64,000 nucleotides of DNA from CAVSUZ01 sp963791885. GTDB lineage: Bacteria > Pseudomonadota > Alphaproteobacteria > Acetobacterales > Acetobacteraceae. Numbering within the stretch: the stretch's first letter is position 1; the number at the start of each line of letters is the position of its first letter. Below the pieces are notes generated by a model, which did no database searches, was not told where the DNA came from, and was given only the letters and a program-made list of their open reading frames with translations. A program made the translations under genes and the position numbers. Location of the stretch: the NCBI GenBank assembly GCA_963791885.1, contig CAWBUL010000004.1, positions 1,240,001 through 1,304,000 on the forward strand. Direction: 5' to 3'. Positions 44,636 through 53,280 of the stretch are shown here, piece by piece.

Positions 44636-46312
44636 GTGACGCCAGAACCAGAGCCGATCGCCAGACGAATCGTCTCCGTCTGGCTGCCGACATGGGCCAC
44701 GGATCGCATCCGGGCCATGACGTGCGCACCTCCATTGCTGGTGATCAGCATGCGGGACGGGCAGCGGATGGTGCTGGGTGCGGTAGATGCCGAAGCACGG
44801 CGGCTGGGCCTGCGGGCTGGCATGGCGCTGACGCAGGCGCGGGCGCTGGTTCCCGGGCTGGCGGTCCATCCGGCGGAGCAGGCGCAGGATTTGGCGGGGC
44901 TGGAGCGGCTCGCGGGATGGAGCCTGCGGTACTCGCCGCTGGTTTCGGCCGGCCCACCCGATGGGTTGTGGCTGGACATCTCCGGCTGCGCGCATCTGTT
45001 CGGCGGCGAGGCGGAACTGCTGCAGGATTTGCTCAAGCGGCTGAATGCCGGGGGATTCGCGGCGCGAGCAGCGGTGGCGGACACGGCCGGGGCGGCCTGG
45101 GCCGTGGCGCGTCATGGGCGCGATCCACTGAAGGTGGTGCCGGTGGGCGGGGCGGAGCGTGCCATCGCGGATTTCGGGATTGCGGCGCTGCGGGTCGAGG
45201 CGGAGACCGTGGATGTGCTGGCCCGCATGGGGCTGGAACGGATTAAGGACCTCATGGCGTGCCCGCGCGGACCTCTGGCGCGGCGGTTCAGGGGCGGGCT
45301 GCTGCGCCGGCTGGATCAGGCTTTGGGACGGGTGAGCGAGCCCATTCAGCCCATCGTGCCGCCGGACGTGATCAGCGCGCGGATGGATTTCGCCGAACCG
45401 GTGATAACGCGAGAGGCGCTGGCCAATGGGATCGAGCGGCTGGCGAAGCGCGTGTGTGCGGGGCTGGAGAAGGCCGGGCTGGGGGTGCGCCGGCTCGATC
45501 TGTTGTGCGGGCGGGTAGATGGAACAGCGCAGGCGGTGCGGGTCGGCACGGCGGCGCCCAACCGGCATGCGGCGCACCTGATCCGGCTGCTGGAGGAGCG
45601 GTTGGAGGCGATTGAGCCGCGAGAGGGGATCGAGATGATGCGGTTGGTGGCAACGCTAACCCAACCTCTGGCGGCCGGTCAGACGAGCGTGCTGGCCGAG
45701 GAATCGGGATCGCTGTCTGAGAGCGTGATTCAGACCTCCGGCGGTTCCGCCTCCGGTCATCACGCGCTGTCTGAGAGCGTGATTCAGACCTCCGGCGGTT
45801 CCGCCTCCGGTCATCACGCGCTGTCTGAGAGCGTGATTCAGACCTTCGGCGGTTCCGCCTCCGGTCATCACGCTCTAGCCGGGCTGGTGGACGTGTTGCG
45901 CGCCCGGCTGGGGGAGGACCACGTGTATCGCGCGACGGCGGTGGAGAGCGACATTCCGGAACGATCCGTGCGGCAGGTTGCGGTGGGTGAAGCATCGGTG
46001 GCGTGCTGGCCGGATCTGCCGCGTCCGGTAAGGCTTTTTTCACCGGCGCAGCCGATCGAATCTCTGGCGTTGCTGCCGGACCATCCGCCGGCGGCGTTCA
46101 CCTGGCGCGGCAAGCGTTTTCGCGTGCAGCGGGCCGATGGACCGGAGCGCATCTATGGCGAGTGGTGGCGGGATTTTGCCGAGGCGTGGGCGGTGCGGGA
46201 TTATTGGCGCGTCGAGGATACCGAAGGCCGCCGGTTCTGGTTATACCGCAGCGGCGATGGAGAGCACCCCGAAACAGGCGACCTTCGCTGGTTTCTGCAC
46301 GGCATTTTCTGA
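44636..46312 (+). CDS. imuB: DNA polymerase Y-family protein ImuB
   Basis: The start is probably GTG 44636 (MTPEPEPIARRIVSVWLPTW); TTG 44603 is also possible. The 558-residue protein follows the ImuB layout: a Y-family polymerase-like N-terminus (LPTWATDRIR, GMALTQARALVPGL, LWLDISGCAHLFGGE) with catalytic positions altered, a middle domain, and a C-terminal region with RPVRLFSPAQPIE, FRVQRADGPERIYGEWW and FWLYRSGDG. In other bacteria it acts with ImuA and DnaE2 in mutagenic translesion synthesis; neither partner is in this window. The linker contains three in-frame 18-residue repeats (nt 45713-45874). Its end overlaps the GtrA gene by 56 nt. Confidence 0.9.
   Translation: MTPEPEPIARRIVSVWLPTWATDRIRAMTCAPPLLVISMRDGQRMVLGAVDAEARRLGLRAGMALTQARALVPGLAVHPAEQAQDLAGLERLAGWSLRYSPLVSAGPPDGLWLDISGCAHLFGGEAELLQDLLKRLNAGGFAARAAVADTAGAAWAVARHGRDPLKVVPVGGAERAIADFGIAALRVEAETVDVLARMGLERIKDLMACPRGPLARRFRGGLLRRLDQALGRVSEPIQPIVPPDVISARMDFAEPVITREALANGIERLAKRVCAGLEKAGLGVRRLDLLCGRVDGTAQAVRVGTAAPNRHAAHLIRLLEERLEAIEPREGIEMMRLVATLTQPLAAGQTSVLAEESGSLSESVIQTSGGSASGHHALSESVIQTSGGSASGHHALSESVIQTFGGSASGHHALAGLVDVLRARLGEDHVYRATAVESDIPERSVRQVAVGEASVACWPDLPRPVRLFSPAQPIESLALLPDHPPAAFTWRGKRFRVQRADGPERIYGEWWRDFAEAWAVRDYWRVEDTEGRRFWLYRSGDGEHPETGDLRWFLHGIF
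45713..45874 (+). repeat. Three tandem 54-bp palindromic repeats inside imuB
   Basis: The units begin at 45713, 45767 and 45821. The first two are identical; the third has C to T giving Ser to Phe and a changed last few bases. Each unit can fold: GAGCGTGAT with ATCACGCTC (9 bp in the third unit, 7 in the others), GACC with GGTC, and GGCGG with CCGCC around TT. This nested palindrome is typical of mobile REP-type elements, here translated in frame as an 18-residue unit. Confidence 0.9.
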
Positions 46313-46697
46313 TCCGGCGAACCAGGCGCAGTTTTTCAAATTCGCCGTTGTAGGAGTGATCGGATTTCTGGCGGACACGGCAATCGTCTATGCGCTGCGC
46401 AGCGCGTGCGGCTTGTATGTGGCGGGATTTATTTCCTATGGAATCGTCGCGACGCTGAACTGGGCGCTCAACCGTGCATGGACATTCCGCGGCGCCGGCG
46501 GTGGACGTGCACACGCGCAATGGGCGCGATATTTGGTGCTAAATCTGATCGGCCTCGTGATCAATCGCGGCACCTACGCTGCGCTGATTGCATCCTTTGC
46601 GCTGGCGCGGGCGCAGCCGGTTTTCGCCGTGGCGGCGGGGGCTGTGGCGGGCATGATGATCAACTTCATTGCGTCCAAAAAATTCGTCTTCATCTGA
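46257..46697 (+). CDS. GtrA family membrane protein
   Basis: The start is ATG 46257 inside the end of imuB. The 146-residue product has four hydrophobic helices: FFKFAVVGVIGFLADTAIVY, a second near FISYGIVATLNWALNRAWTF, a third, and AGAVAGMMINFIASKKFVF. That is the GtrA signature. GtrA proteins probably move or hold lipid-linked sugars at the inner membrane. The sugar-transferase and glycosyltransferase genes follow, pointing to a surface polysaccharide. Confidence 0.88.
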   Translation: MESTPKQATFAGFCTAFSDPANQAQFFKFAVVGVIGFLADTAIVYALRSACGLYVAGFISYGIVATLNWALNRAWTFRGAGGGRAHAQWARYLVLNLIGLVINRGTYAALIASFALARAQPVFAVAAGAVAGMMINFIASKKFVFI

Positions 46698-46713
46698 CGA
46701 AAGAGATTTCGTC
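46696..46713 (+). terminator. Perfect hairpin with GAGA tetraloop after the GtrA gene
   Basis: GACGAAA (46696-46702), GAGA, TTTCGTC (46707-46713): a 7-bp perfect stem closed by a GNRA-type loop, starting in the GtrA stop codon. No U-tract follows, so it may stabilise an mRNA end or only attenuate. Confidence 0.3.
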
Positions 46714-46781
46714 TGCAATTAACTGATGCTTGAAAGTTTCGGCCGAGAAAGCCGCATCAGACAAACGGCTGAACGGCAGCG

Positions 46782-47495
46782 ATGTATCTCGGCAAGTCCA
46801 ACATGGCGCCGGAGCTTGTGGCCAATGCCAGCTTCGGTTTCGATGCACGGTTCCTTCCCCTCCGCGCCGCCTTTGGTGGCCTTGGGATTCCGTGGCGCAG
46901 TGTCGCGAAACGCGGTTTCGATATCGCGGTTTCGTTGTTTCTTCTGGTGGTATTCGCGTCCTGGCTGTTTCCGCTTGTGGCGCTGTGGATCCGGCTGGAC
47001 AGTCCAGGTCCGGCGTTTTTCCGCCAGCGCCGCATTGGGCTGAACGGGCGTGAATTCGAACTGTGGAAGTTCCGCAGAATGCGTGTGCATGACGCGCCGA
47101 AGGGAATTTGTCCGCAGGCGACGCGCCAGGATGCGCGGGTGACGCGCGTCGGGGCGTGGCTGCGGCGATTTTCAGTGGACGAATTTCCGCAGATGTTCAA
47201 CGTGCTGAAAGGTGAAATGTCGCTGGTAGGGCCACGTCCGCACGCGCCCGGCACGTGCGCCGGCGGACGGCGGTTCGAAGACGTGGTGGCATACTATCAG
47301 CTTCGGCATCGCGGGCTGCCGGGTATGACGGGTCTGGCGCAGGTGCGTGGCTGGCGAGGCGAGACCGACACGGAAGACAAGCTGGTCAACCGGGTACAGT
47401 CCGACTTTGAATACATTTGCAACTGGTCGCTGCGCCTCGATTTGCTGATCTTGCTTCGCACGGTGGGCGCGTTGGCCTCGGCTGACGCGTACTGA
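46782..47495 (+). CDS. Undecaprenyl-phosphate sugar transferase (WcaJ/ExoY type)
   Basis: This 237-residue protein has one membrane helix (AVSLFLLVVFASWLFPLVAL) followed by the bacterial sugar-transferase domain: PGPAFFRQRRIGLNGREFEL, WKFRRMRVHD, RVGAWLRRFSVDEFPQMFNV, MSLVGPRPH and GLPGMTGLAQVRGW. Such proteins start lipid-linked oligosaccharide synthesis by transferring sugar-1-phosphate to undecaprenyl phosphate. It is the likely initiating enzyme for the neighbouring glycosyltransferase. Confidence 0.93.
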   Translation: MYLGKSNMAPELVANASFGFDARFLPLRAAFGGLGIPWRSVAKRGFDIAVSLFLLVVFASWLFPLVALWIRLDSPGPAFFRQRRIGLNGREFELWKFRRMRVHDAPKGICPQATRQDARVTRVGAWLRRFSVDEFPQMFNVLKGEMSLVGPRPHAPGTCAGGRRFEDVVAYYQLRHRGLPGMTGLAQVRGWRGETDTEDKLVNRVQSDFEYICNWSLRLDLLILLRTVGALASADAY

Positions 47496-47499
47496 GCCC

Positions 47500-48490
47500 G
47501 TGGAGGTGCGTCACGTAGCCGGAGCGACCCGTCCCCTACGGGGCGCCTATGACGCGGACATTGTGATCCTGGCGCTGGGGCGGCCGAACGAGACTCAGGC
47601 GGCGATCGCGTCCGCGTTGGCGCAGCGGGGGCTGTCGCGGCACGTGACGGTGCTGGACCAGGGGTCCTCGGCCGAGGCGCTGCAGCGCCTCGCGGCGCTT
47701 ATTGCGGGCTGCGACGATGCGACGCTGTTGGTGGCGGAGCGCAACCTGGGCGTGCCGGAGGGGCGCAACGCGGTGTCCGCGTTCGGACATGGGCGGGTGA
47801 TCATCGGGCTGGACAATGACGCGGAGTTCGCCGGCCCGGACACGGCGGCGCTGGCGGTTGCGGTGATGGATGGAGCGCCTGAAATCGCCGCTCTGGGGTT
47901 CCGGATCATGCGGCACGGTACCGCCGCACGACGACGCCTCATCGTGGGGGTATCCGGTGCTGGCGCGGGCGGGCAGCAGCTTCAACACGGTGACGTTCGT
48001 GGGCGCGGGGCATGCGATCCGGCGTGCGGCGTGGGATCTACTGGGCGGGTATGACGGGGGCTTGTTCTTCTGCTGGGAGGAGTATGAGTTCTGCCTGCGT
48101 GCCTTGGCCGCGGGATGGCGTGTGCGGTACGACGGGCGCGTGGTGGTGACGCACAAAGTGAGCGCCGAGGCGCGCGTGAGCTGGTCGGGTGCTCGGTGGT
48201 TTTATTTCGTACGAAACAGACTGTCCATCGAACGGCGCTGGGGCGCGAGCTGGATCGGGCTTGGGCCTCGGATCGCGGGTTATATGGTGCGAGGCGCGCG
48301 CCAGGGGCAGGGCATTGAGACGGTTCGCGCGGTAACGGCGGCGTGGACACAGGATGCAGGGCGACGGTACCGCAAGACTAGGGCTATGCGGGAGTACATC
48401 CTGGCGAATGATCGCGCCTTGAGGGGCGGGCCGCTGCGGCGGTTGCGGTGGGAAGTTTTGGGCGAGTTCGGGGTGCCGGCGGCGAATTGA
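47500..48490 (+). pseudogene. Family 2 glycosyltransferase, frameshifted
   Basis: The first frame (GTG 47500) has the GT-A nucleotide-sugar region: DADIVILALGRPNETQAAIA, LLVAERNLGVPEGRN and IIGLDNDAEF. From about 47918 the conserved continuation is in the next frame: DDASSWGYPVLARAGSSFNT, FVGAGHAIRRAAWDLLGGYD, FFCWEEYEFCLRALAAGWRV. Removing one base near 47918 gives a 329-residue protein. As written, the first frame ends at 48054. It lies 5 nt after the sugar-transferase gene. Confidence 0.8.
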
Positions 48491-48521
48491 AGCCGTGCCG
48501 GAGACGTCGAATCCCATGTGA

Positions 48522-48896
48522 CTATGGGTTCCCGCTCGCGCGCGAGGGACTCGGATCCAGCGCGAGCGATAACGCCAAATTATTCATTGCCGCCGGCAAA
48601 CCAGGCTGGGCCGACAAAGCCTCCCGATACGCCACCTGAGCCTGCTCATGCTTGCCTTCAAGGTCGAGCGCAACGCCCAGATTGTTCAGCACGGCGGGAC
48701 CGGGAGAGGAAAGGTGCGAGAGTTGGCGGGCTGCCTCGGCAGGGTCGGTGCGGATCAGAAGGCGTGCGGCGGGCGAGAGCGCGGCTGCGTCTCCAGAGGT
48801 GGGGCCCGAGGCGTCTTGCCCCGGGTGCGTAGGCGACATCATCTGTTGGCAGGCTGTCAGGGCGCAGAGGGCGAGTACCGCGACAAGCAGTTTCAT
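48522..48896 (-). CDS. TPR lipoprotein, TadD-like
   Basis: The 124-residue product begins MKLLVAVLALCALTACQQ with a lipobox (LTAC). It contains a TPR pair (NNLGVALDLEGKHEQAQVAY, LPAAMNNLALSLAL). It is encoded directly downstream of tadC, as tadD is in other loci; TadD is a lipoprotein needed for pilus assembly, probably assisting the secretin. It is shorter than typical TadD (about 250 residues), so the family call is by position and TPR. Confidence 0.72.
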   Translation of the reverse strand: MKLLVAVLALCALTACQQMMSPTHPGQDASGPTSGDAAALSPAARLLIRTDPAEAARQLSHLSSPGPAVLNNLGVALDLEGKHEQAQVAYREALSAQPGLPAAMNNLALSLALDPSPSRASGNP

Positions 48897-48908
48897 TCGC
48901 AGATTCCT

Positions 48909-49826
48909 TCAATGGCCTAAAGCCTGGCCGATGCGGATCGCGGCGGGACCGCCGACGATCAGGAAGAAGGCGGGCAGGATCAGCACGATCATCGGCACGG
49001 TGAGCATGACAGGAAGCCGTGCGGCCCTTTCCTCAAACTTTGTGAGCGCATCCTGCCGCATCTCGGTGGAGAGCGAACGCAGAGCCTCCGTCAGCGGGGT
49101 GCCGTATTGAAGCGTCTGCGCGAGCACCGACATGACGCGACGGAGTGACTCCAGGCCGGTGCGCTTGCCGAGGCCGGTCAGCGCGGCGCGCATGTCGCCG
49201 GTGATCTGCAGTTCCGTGGCGGTCGTTTCCAGCTCGCGAGCGATTTCCTTTTGCGTGGTGCGGAGTTCCTCGCTCACGCGCCAGATCGCCGCTTCGAGCC
49301 CGATGCCCGCTTGAGCACAGATAACCAGCAGATCCAGCATGTCGGGGACGGATTTTTCCAAACGGAACTGATAGGCGGCACGCTGCCGGCGCAGGACCAT
49401 ATCCGGTGCAACGAGGCCGATGGTCGCGGCGATACCGATTCGTATCAGCGGCGATCCGGGGATGATGTGCGGGGGGAGTGCCCAGCACAGCATGGGCAAG
49501 GCAATGACTAGCGCTGCCTTGGCGCCGATGAACAGCCAGAGGCCATTGCTGCCCTGCAGGCTGGTGCCGGCGAGGTTCTGACGAAGTTCCGCGACGGTCC
49601 GCGCGGGCAGGAAACCGGACCCAGCGACGCCGCGACCAACGGCGGTTACCGCTGAAACGAGAGAGCCGGCGATGTTTGCCGGTGACGCGGGAGCACAGGG
49701 CTGGCCGTGCACCATCGCCATTCTGCGGCGGAGCTTGCGGCGGGAAACAAGTGTGGGGATCAGTGCGAGCGTACCGGCGGTGATGGCGAGGACGGCGAAA
49801 GCCAGAAGCAGAAGAGGGGCGTTCAT
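48909..49826 (-). CDS. tadC: Tad pilus inner-membrane protein TadC
   Basis: This 305-residue T2SF-type membrane protein has several hydrophobic helices and the sequence KSVPDMLDLLVICAQAGIGLEAAIWRV, RVMSVLAQTLQYGTPLTEAL and MILVLPAFFLIVGGPA-like C-terminal helices. It forms the platform with TadB for Flp pilus extrusion. Its start overlaps the tadB stop by 4 nt. Confidence 0.9.
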   Translation of the reverse strand: MNAPLLLLAFAVLAITAGTLALIPTLVSRRKLRRRMAMVHGQPCAPASPANIAGSLVSAVTAVGRGVAGSGFLPARTVAELRQNLAGTSLQGSNGLWLFIGAKAALVIALPMLCWALPPHIIPGSPLIRIGIAATIGLVAPDMVLRRQRAAYQFRLEKSVPDMLDLLVICAQAGIGLEAAIWRVSEELRTTQKEIARELETTATELQITGDMRAALTGLGKRTGLESLRRVMSVLAQTLQYGTPLTEALRSLSTEMRQDALTKFEERAARLPVMLTVPMIVLILPAFFLIVGGPAAIRIGQALGH

Positions 49827-50334
49827 AGTGCCAGGGTCCGGCTAATGATCGCACGCATCACCACGGTGCCCACGACGATGAGAATGGCGGCGAGGCCGAC
49901 GAACATTTCACCCCGCGGCGTTTCGAACAGCGTGGCCATGTAGGCCGGGTCGATCAGCCACAGCACGAGGCCGGTCAGTCCCGGCATGACGGTGAGCACG
50001 AGCGCGCTGGTGCGGGCCTCGGACGACAAGGCGTAGCCGCGGCTCCGCAGCGCAACACGCTTGCGGATCATGTCGGCGAAATTCTCCAGCACCTCGGTCA
50101 AGCCGCCTCCCGTCTGGCCCTGCAAGGAGATGACGGTGGCGAAGAAGCGGTATTCTGCGACGCCGGTACGTTGCGCGATCTGCTGCAGAGCCTGATCGAG
50201 CGCAACGCCGATGAGGATCTGCTGATGCAGATAACCGAACTCCCGCGACGTGGGTTGAGGGCATTCGGTTGCGACTGTAGCGATGGCCTGCGCGACGGGA
50301 ATGCCGACGCGCACCGAGCGGACGATCATAGCTA
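49823..50334 (-). pseudogene. tadB: tadB, 3' part (gene split by an IS630-family element)
   Basis: The C-terminal two-thirds of TadB: AMIVRSVRVGIPVAQAIATV, GLTEVLENFADMIRKRVALR and the last membrane helices. Upstream codons are replaced by IS sequence at 50335. Removing the IS and one TA joins this to 51473-51937 with no frame change (QLPDALAMIVRSVRVG), so the insertion is clean and probably recent. Confidence 0.9.
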
Positions 50335-51472
50335 GTGCTCTGACGCATTCTATCGATTCACAACATGCGGTTGCCATGCGATTCTGTGAGCATGGCACAG
50401 ACAGTATGCGTGTTGTTGAGCGCGGCAGACAGGAAGCGGCTTAAGGCAATAGCATCGGATCGCAACCGAGCGGGCAAATACATCGAGCGAGCCCGAGTCG
50501 TTCTGGCCTCGGCCAGTGGTCGGCCGGTGCAACATGTGGCGAAAGAGATCAGCGTCAGCCGCCCCATGGTCTGGCGCTGGCAGCAGCGTTTTGCCGAGGA
50601 AGGTCCCGACGGGTTGCTGCGTGACAAGACGCGCAAGCCCGGCAAACGACCGATCCCGGCCGATAAAGTGGCGCACGTCGTGGCGCTCACGTGTGGCGAG
50701 CCGCCCCCTGGGACCACGTATTGGACCGGGCGAGCCATGGCAAACGCCACCGCCATGTCGCTGCGCTCGGTGCAGCGCATCTGGGCGGCGCACCAACTCC
50801 AGCCGCACCGCGTGCGCAGCTTCAAGCGCTCGCGTGATCCGCAGTTCGCTGAGAAAATGGCGGATATCATCGGCCTTTATCTCGATCCGCCCGCCCACGC
50901 GGTGGTGCTGTCGATCGACGAAAAGAGCCAAATCCAGGCGCTCGACCGTACCCAGCCTGGACTGCCGCTGAAACCCGGCCGCTGCGGCACCATGACCCAC
51001 GACTACAAACGCCATGGAACGACGACGTTGTTCGCCGCATTGAACGTGCTGAAGGGTACGGTGATCGGTCGCTGCATGCAGCGACACCGGCACGAGGAGT
51101 TCATCCGCTTCCTCAATGCCGTCGAACGCGAGGTGCCGTCCGGCAAGTTGGTCCATGCGGTCGTCGACAACTACGCCACCCACCGGCACCGAAAGGTACA
51201 GGCCTGGCTGGCACGCCATGACCGATGGACCTTCCACTTCACGCCAACCTCCGGGTCATGGCTGAACGCGGTGGAGACCTTCTTCTCCGCTCTTACCCGA
51301 CAACGCATCCGGCGCGGCAGCTTCCACTCCCTCGTCAGCCTGCAGGCTGCCATTAAGACTTACCTCGCTGAGCGAAATGCAGAACCACGCCCATTCGTCT
51401 GGACCGCAGCCACCGCCTCAATCCTTGCCAAGCTCGAAAGATTGCCTGCATCGTCCGTATGAGTCAGAGCAC
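50335..51472 (+). mobile_element. IS630-family insertion sequence
   Basis: The element is 1,138 bp long with perfect 10-bp terminal inverted repeats (GTGCTCTGAC and GTCAGAGCAC; 13 of 14 if extended). It is flanked by TA duplications at 50333-50334 and 51473-51474, the hallmark of IS630 insertion. It carries one intact transposase and lies inside tadB, on the opposite strand. Confidence 0.93.
50392..51462 (+). CDS. IS630-family transposase
   Basis: The 356-residue product, starting at ATG 50392, has an N-terminal helix-turn-helix (HVAKEISVSRPMVWRWQQRF) and a DDE catalytic core: D in VLSIDEKSQIQAL, D in VHAVVDNYATH and E in SGSWLNAVETFFSAL, with spacing as in IS630/Tc1-like enzymes. It is full length, so this copy may still be active. 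Confidence 0.93.
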   Translation: MAQTVCVLLSAADRKRLKAIASDRNRAGKYIERARVVLASASGRPVQHVAKEISVSRPMVWRWQQRFAEEGPDGLLRDKTRKPGKRPIPADKVAHVVALTCGEPPPGTTYWTGRAMANATAMSLRSVQRIWAAHQLQPHRVRSFKRSRDPQFAEKMADIIGLYLDPPAHAVVLSIDEKSQIQALDRTQPGLPLKPGRCGTMTHDYKRHGTTTLFAALNVLKGTVIGRCMQRHRHEEFIRFLNAVEREVPSGKLVHAVVDNYATHRHRKVQAWLARHDRWTFHFTPTSGSWLNAVETFFSALTRQRIRRGSFHSLVSLQAAIKTYLAERNAEPRPFVWTAATASILAKLERLPASSV

Positions 51473-51937
51473 TAGCGCGTCCGGTAGTTGGGTGATGAGG
51501 GTGCGGCGCATTCGCCCGTCGCACCACCCGAAATACGTGCGTGCAATGATGACCCAAAAGAACGTGATCGCCAGGAAGCGGGCACTCCCGATCAATCCCG
51601 TCAGGAGTTCACAGCTCAGCCGTGCGACGATGAGCGCGAGCGCCAGCGCTGCCCACCAGGCGACGTGGTAACGGCCAGCCCCGCGCTGAAAGCCGAACAC
51701 GCGCGCCGCGAGATCAATGGCGCCTCGGCTGCGCGCCGTTTCTTGGCGGGTAATCAACACGGGGCGCAAAGTGCGTGGGCGCGCAAAGGGCTGCGTGGTA
51801 CCGGTCAGCCGTTCGCGGACGCGCCGGTCATGCTCCATGCTGCGGGTCAGAAGCAGCGCGCTGATGCCGAATGTGGTCAGCAGAAGGCAACCGGCGCCCA
51901 TCAGGAGCAAGGGCGTGGAAGCCCCGAGCTGCATCAT
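51473..51937 (-). pseudogene. tadB: tadB, 5' part
   Basis: The N-terminal region of TadB (MMQLGASTPLLLMGAGCLLL, then LLLTRSMEHDRRVRERL and further helices) reads to QLPDAL before the IS. The start overlaps the cpaF stop by 4 nt. The reading frame continues across the precise target site into 49823-50334. Confidence 0.9.
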
Positions 51938-53280
51938 TGGGCTTTCGCCAGCGTAGCCATCCAGGCCGCGTCCAGGCCGAAATACGCGAGCCGCGACAGG
52001 AAGGTCGGGCGCGCCGGGCTGGCCTTATAGCGTCCGGAGAGACGGCCGTCCGGCCGTTCGCCTTCGATTTCGAGCAGAAAGACGTCGTTCATGATGACGA
52101 CGTCGCCTTCCATGCCGCAGATCTCGGTCACCTGAGTGACGCGGCGCCCGCCGTCCCGCTGGCGGGCGACCTGCACGATCAGGTCCACGGCGCTGGCGAT
52201 TTGCTGGCGAATGGCCGCGGCCGGCAGGCCCATGTGGCCCATCTGAACCATATTCTCGATGCGCGTCAGCGCGTCCCGCGCGTTGTTGGCGTGGATGGTG
52301 GACATGCTGCCGTCGTGACCGGTGTTCATCGCTTGCAGCATGTCGAATGCTTCGGAGCCGCGGACCTCACCGATGATGATGCGGTCAGGGCGCATGCGGA
52401 GGGCATTGCGCACGAGATCGCGCTGGGTGATCTCACCCTTGCCTTCCAGGCTGGGCGGCCGCGTTTCCAGCCGCACGACATGGGGCTGCTGCAATTGCAG
52501 TTCGGCGGCGTCTTCCACGGTGACGACACGTTCGCCGGCGTCAACGAGGCGCGAGAGGGCGTTGAGCAGCGTCGTTTTGCCCGAACCGGTGCCGCCGGAG
52601 ATGACGATGTTAAGACGGCAGCGGGCGGCGATCTGCAGCACCTCGGCGACGGGCGGTGTGATGGCGCCGAACTCGATCAGCCGGGCGAAATCGATCGCTT
52701 TCTTGCCGAACTTGCGGATCGACACGCTGGGGCCGTCGAGGGCCAGCGGCGGCAGGACAATGTTGACGCGCGAACCGTCCTTGAGCCGCGCATCCACCAT
52801 CGGGCTGGATTCATCGACGCGGCGGCCGACAGCGGCGGCGATACGCTGGCAGATATTCGTGAGATGCTGAACGTCGCGAAAGCGGACGGAGGACAAGACC
52901 ACCTTGCCGGCGCGTTCGAGAAAAACCCTGCCTGGTCCGTTGACCATGATGTCGGAGATGGAATCGTCGTTGAGCAGTGCCTCCAACGGTCCCAGCCCCA
53001 GCATGTCATTGACCAGTTCATCCGCCAGTTCCTGCTCTTCGCGCAGATTGAGCTGGATGCGCTGTTCGGTGGCGATATCGGAGATCAGTCGCTTGACCTC
53101 GACGCTGAGTCGTTCGGGGCGCAAGGCGGCGACGGCGGCGGGATCGAGGCGCCCCATACAGAGGCCGCGCAGTTCGGCGATCGCAGGGGGTGGAGCGGAG
53201 GAGCCGGATGAAGGGGCACTCGGCGCGGGCGCGGCGGGATCGCCGGTCCGGCGGCGGCCGAAGGCGACGACCTCGTTCAT
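51934..53280 (-). CDS. cpaF: Tad pilus ATPase CpaF/TadA
   Basis: This 448-residue GspE-family ATPase has Walker A GGTGSGKTT, the Asp box VVTVEDAAELQL, Walker B RMRPDRIIIGEVRG and the His box GSMSTIHANNARDAL. A Pro/Ser-rich N-terminus precedes the domain. It powers extension (and in some species retraction) of Flp pili from the cytoplasmic face. It is coupled by overlap to cpaE upstream and tadB downstream. Confidence 0.95.
   Translation of the reverse strand: MNEVVAFGRRRTGDPAAPAPSAPSSGSSAPPPAIAELRGLCMGRLDPAAVAALRPERLSVEVKRLISDIATEQRIQLNLREEQELADELVNDMLGLGPLEALLNDDSISDIMVNGPGRVFLERAGKVVLSSVRFRDVQHLTNICQRIAAAVGRRVDESSPMVDARLKDGSRVNIVLPPLALDGPSVSIRKFGKKAIDFARLIEFGAITPPVAEVLQIAARCRLNIVISGGTGSGKTTLLNALSRLVDAGERVVTVEDAAELQLQQPHVVRLETRPPSLEGKGEITQRDLVRNALRMRPDRIIIGEVRGSEAFDMLQAMNTGHDGSMSTIHANNARDALTRIENMVQMGHMGLPAAAIRQQIASAVDLIVQVARQRDGGRRVTQVTEICGMEGDVVIMNDVFLLEIEGERPDGRLSGRYKASPARPTFLSRLAYFGLDAAWMATLAKAQ

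Noticed and set aside
45713..45874. CRISPR-like array
   Set aside because: The three 54-bp units are directly adjacent with no spacers and are translated in imuB.
51871..53211. 446-codon plus-strand ORF opposite cpaF
   Set aside because: Shadow of the Walker-motif-containing cpaF gene; rich in Asp/His/Gly with no recognisable domain.
53018..53276. C-terminal extension of CpaE to 53018
   Set aside because: After the frameshift point the frame is Arg/Pro-rich and antisense-like within cpaF; the conserved end lies in another frame stopping at 53277.
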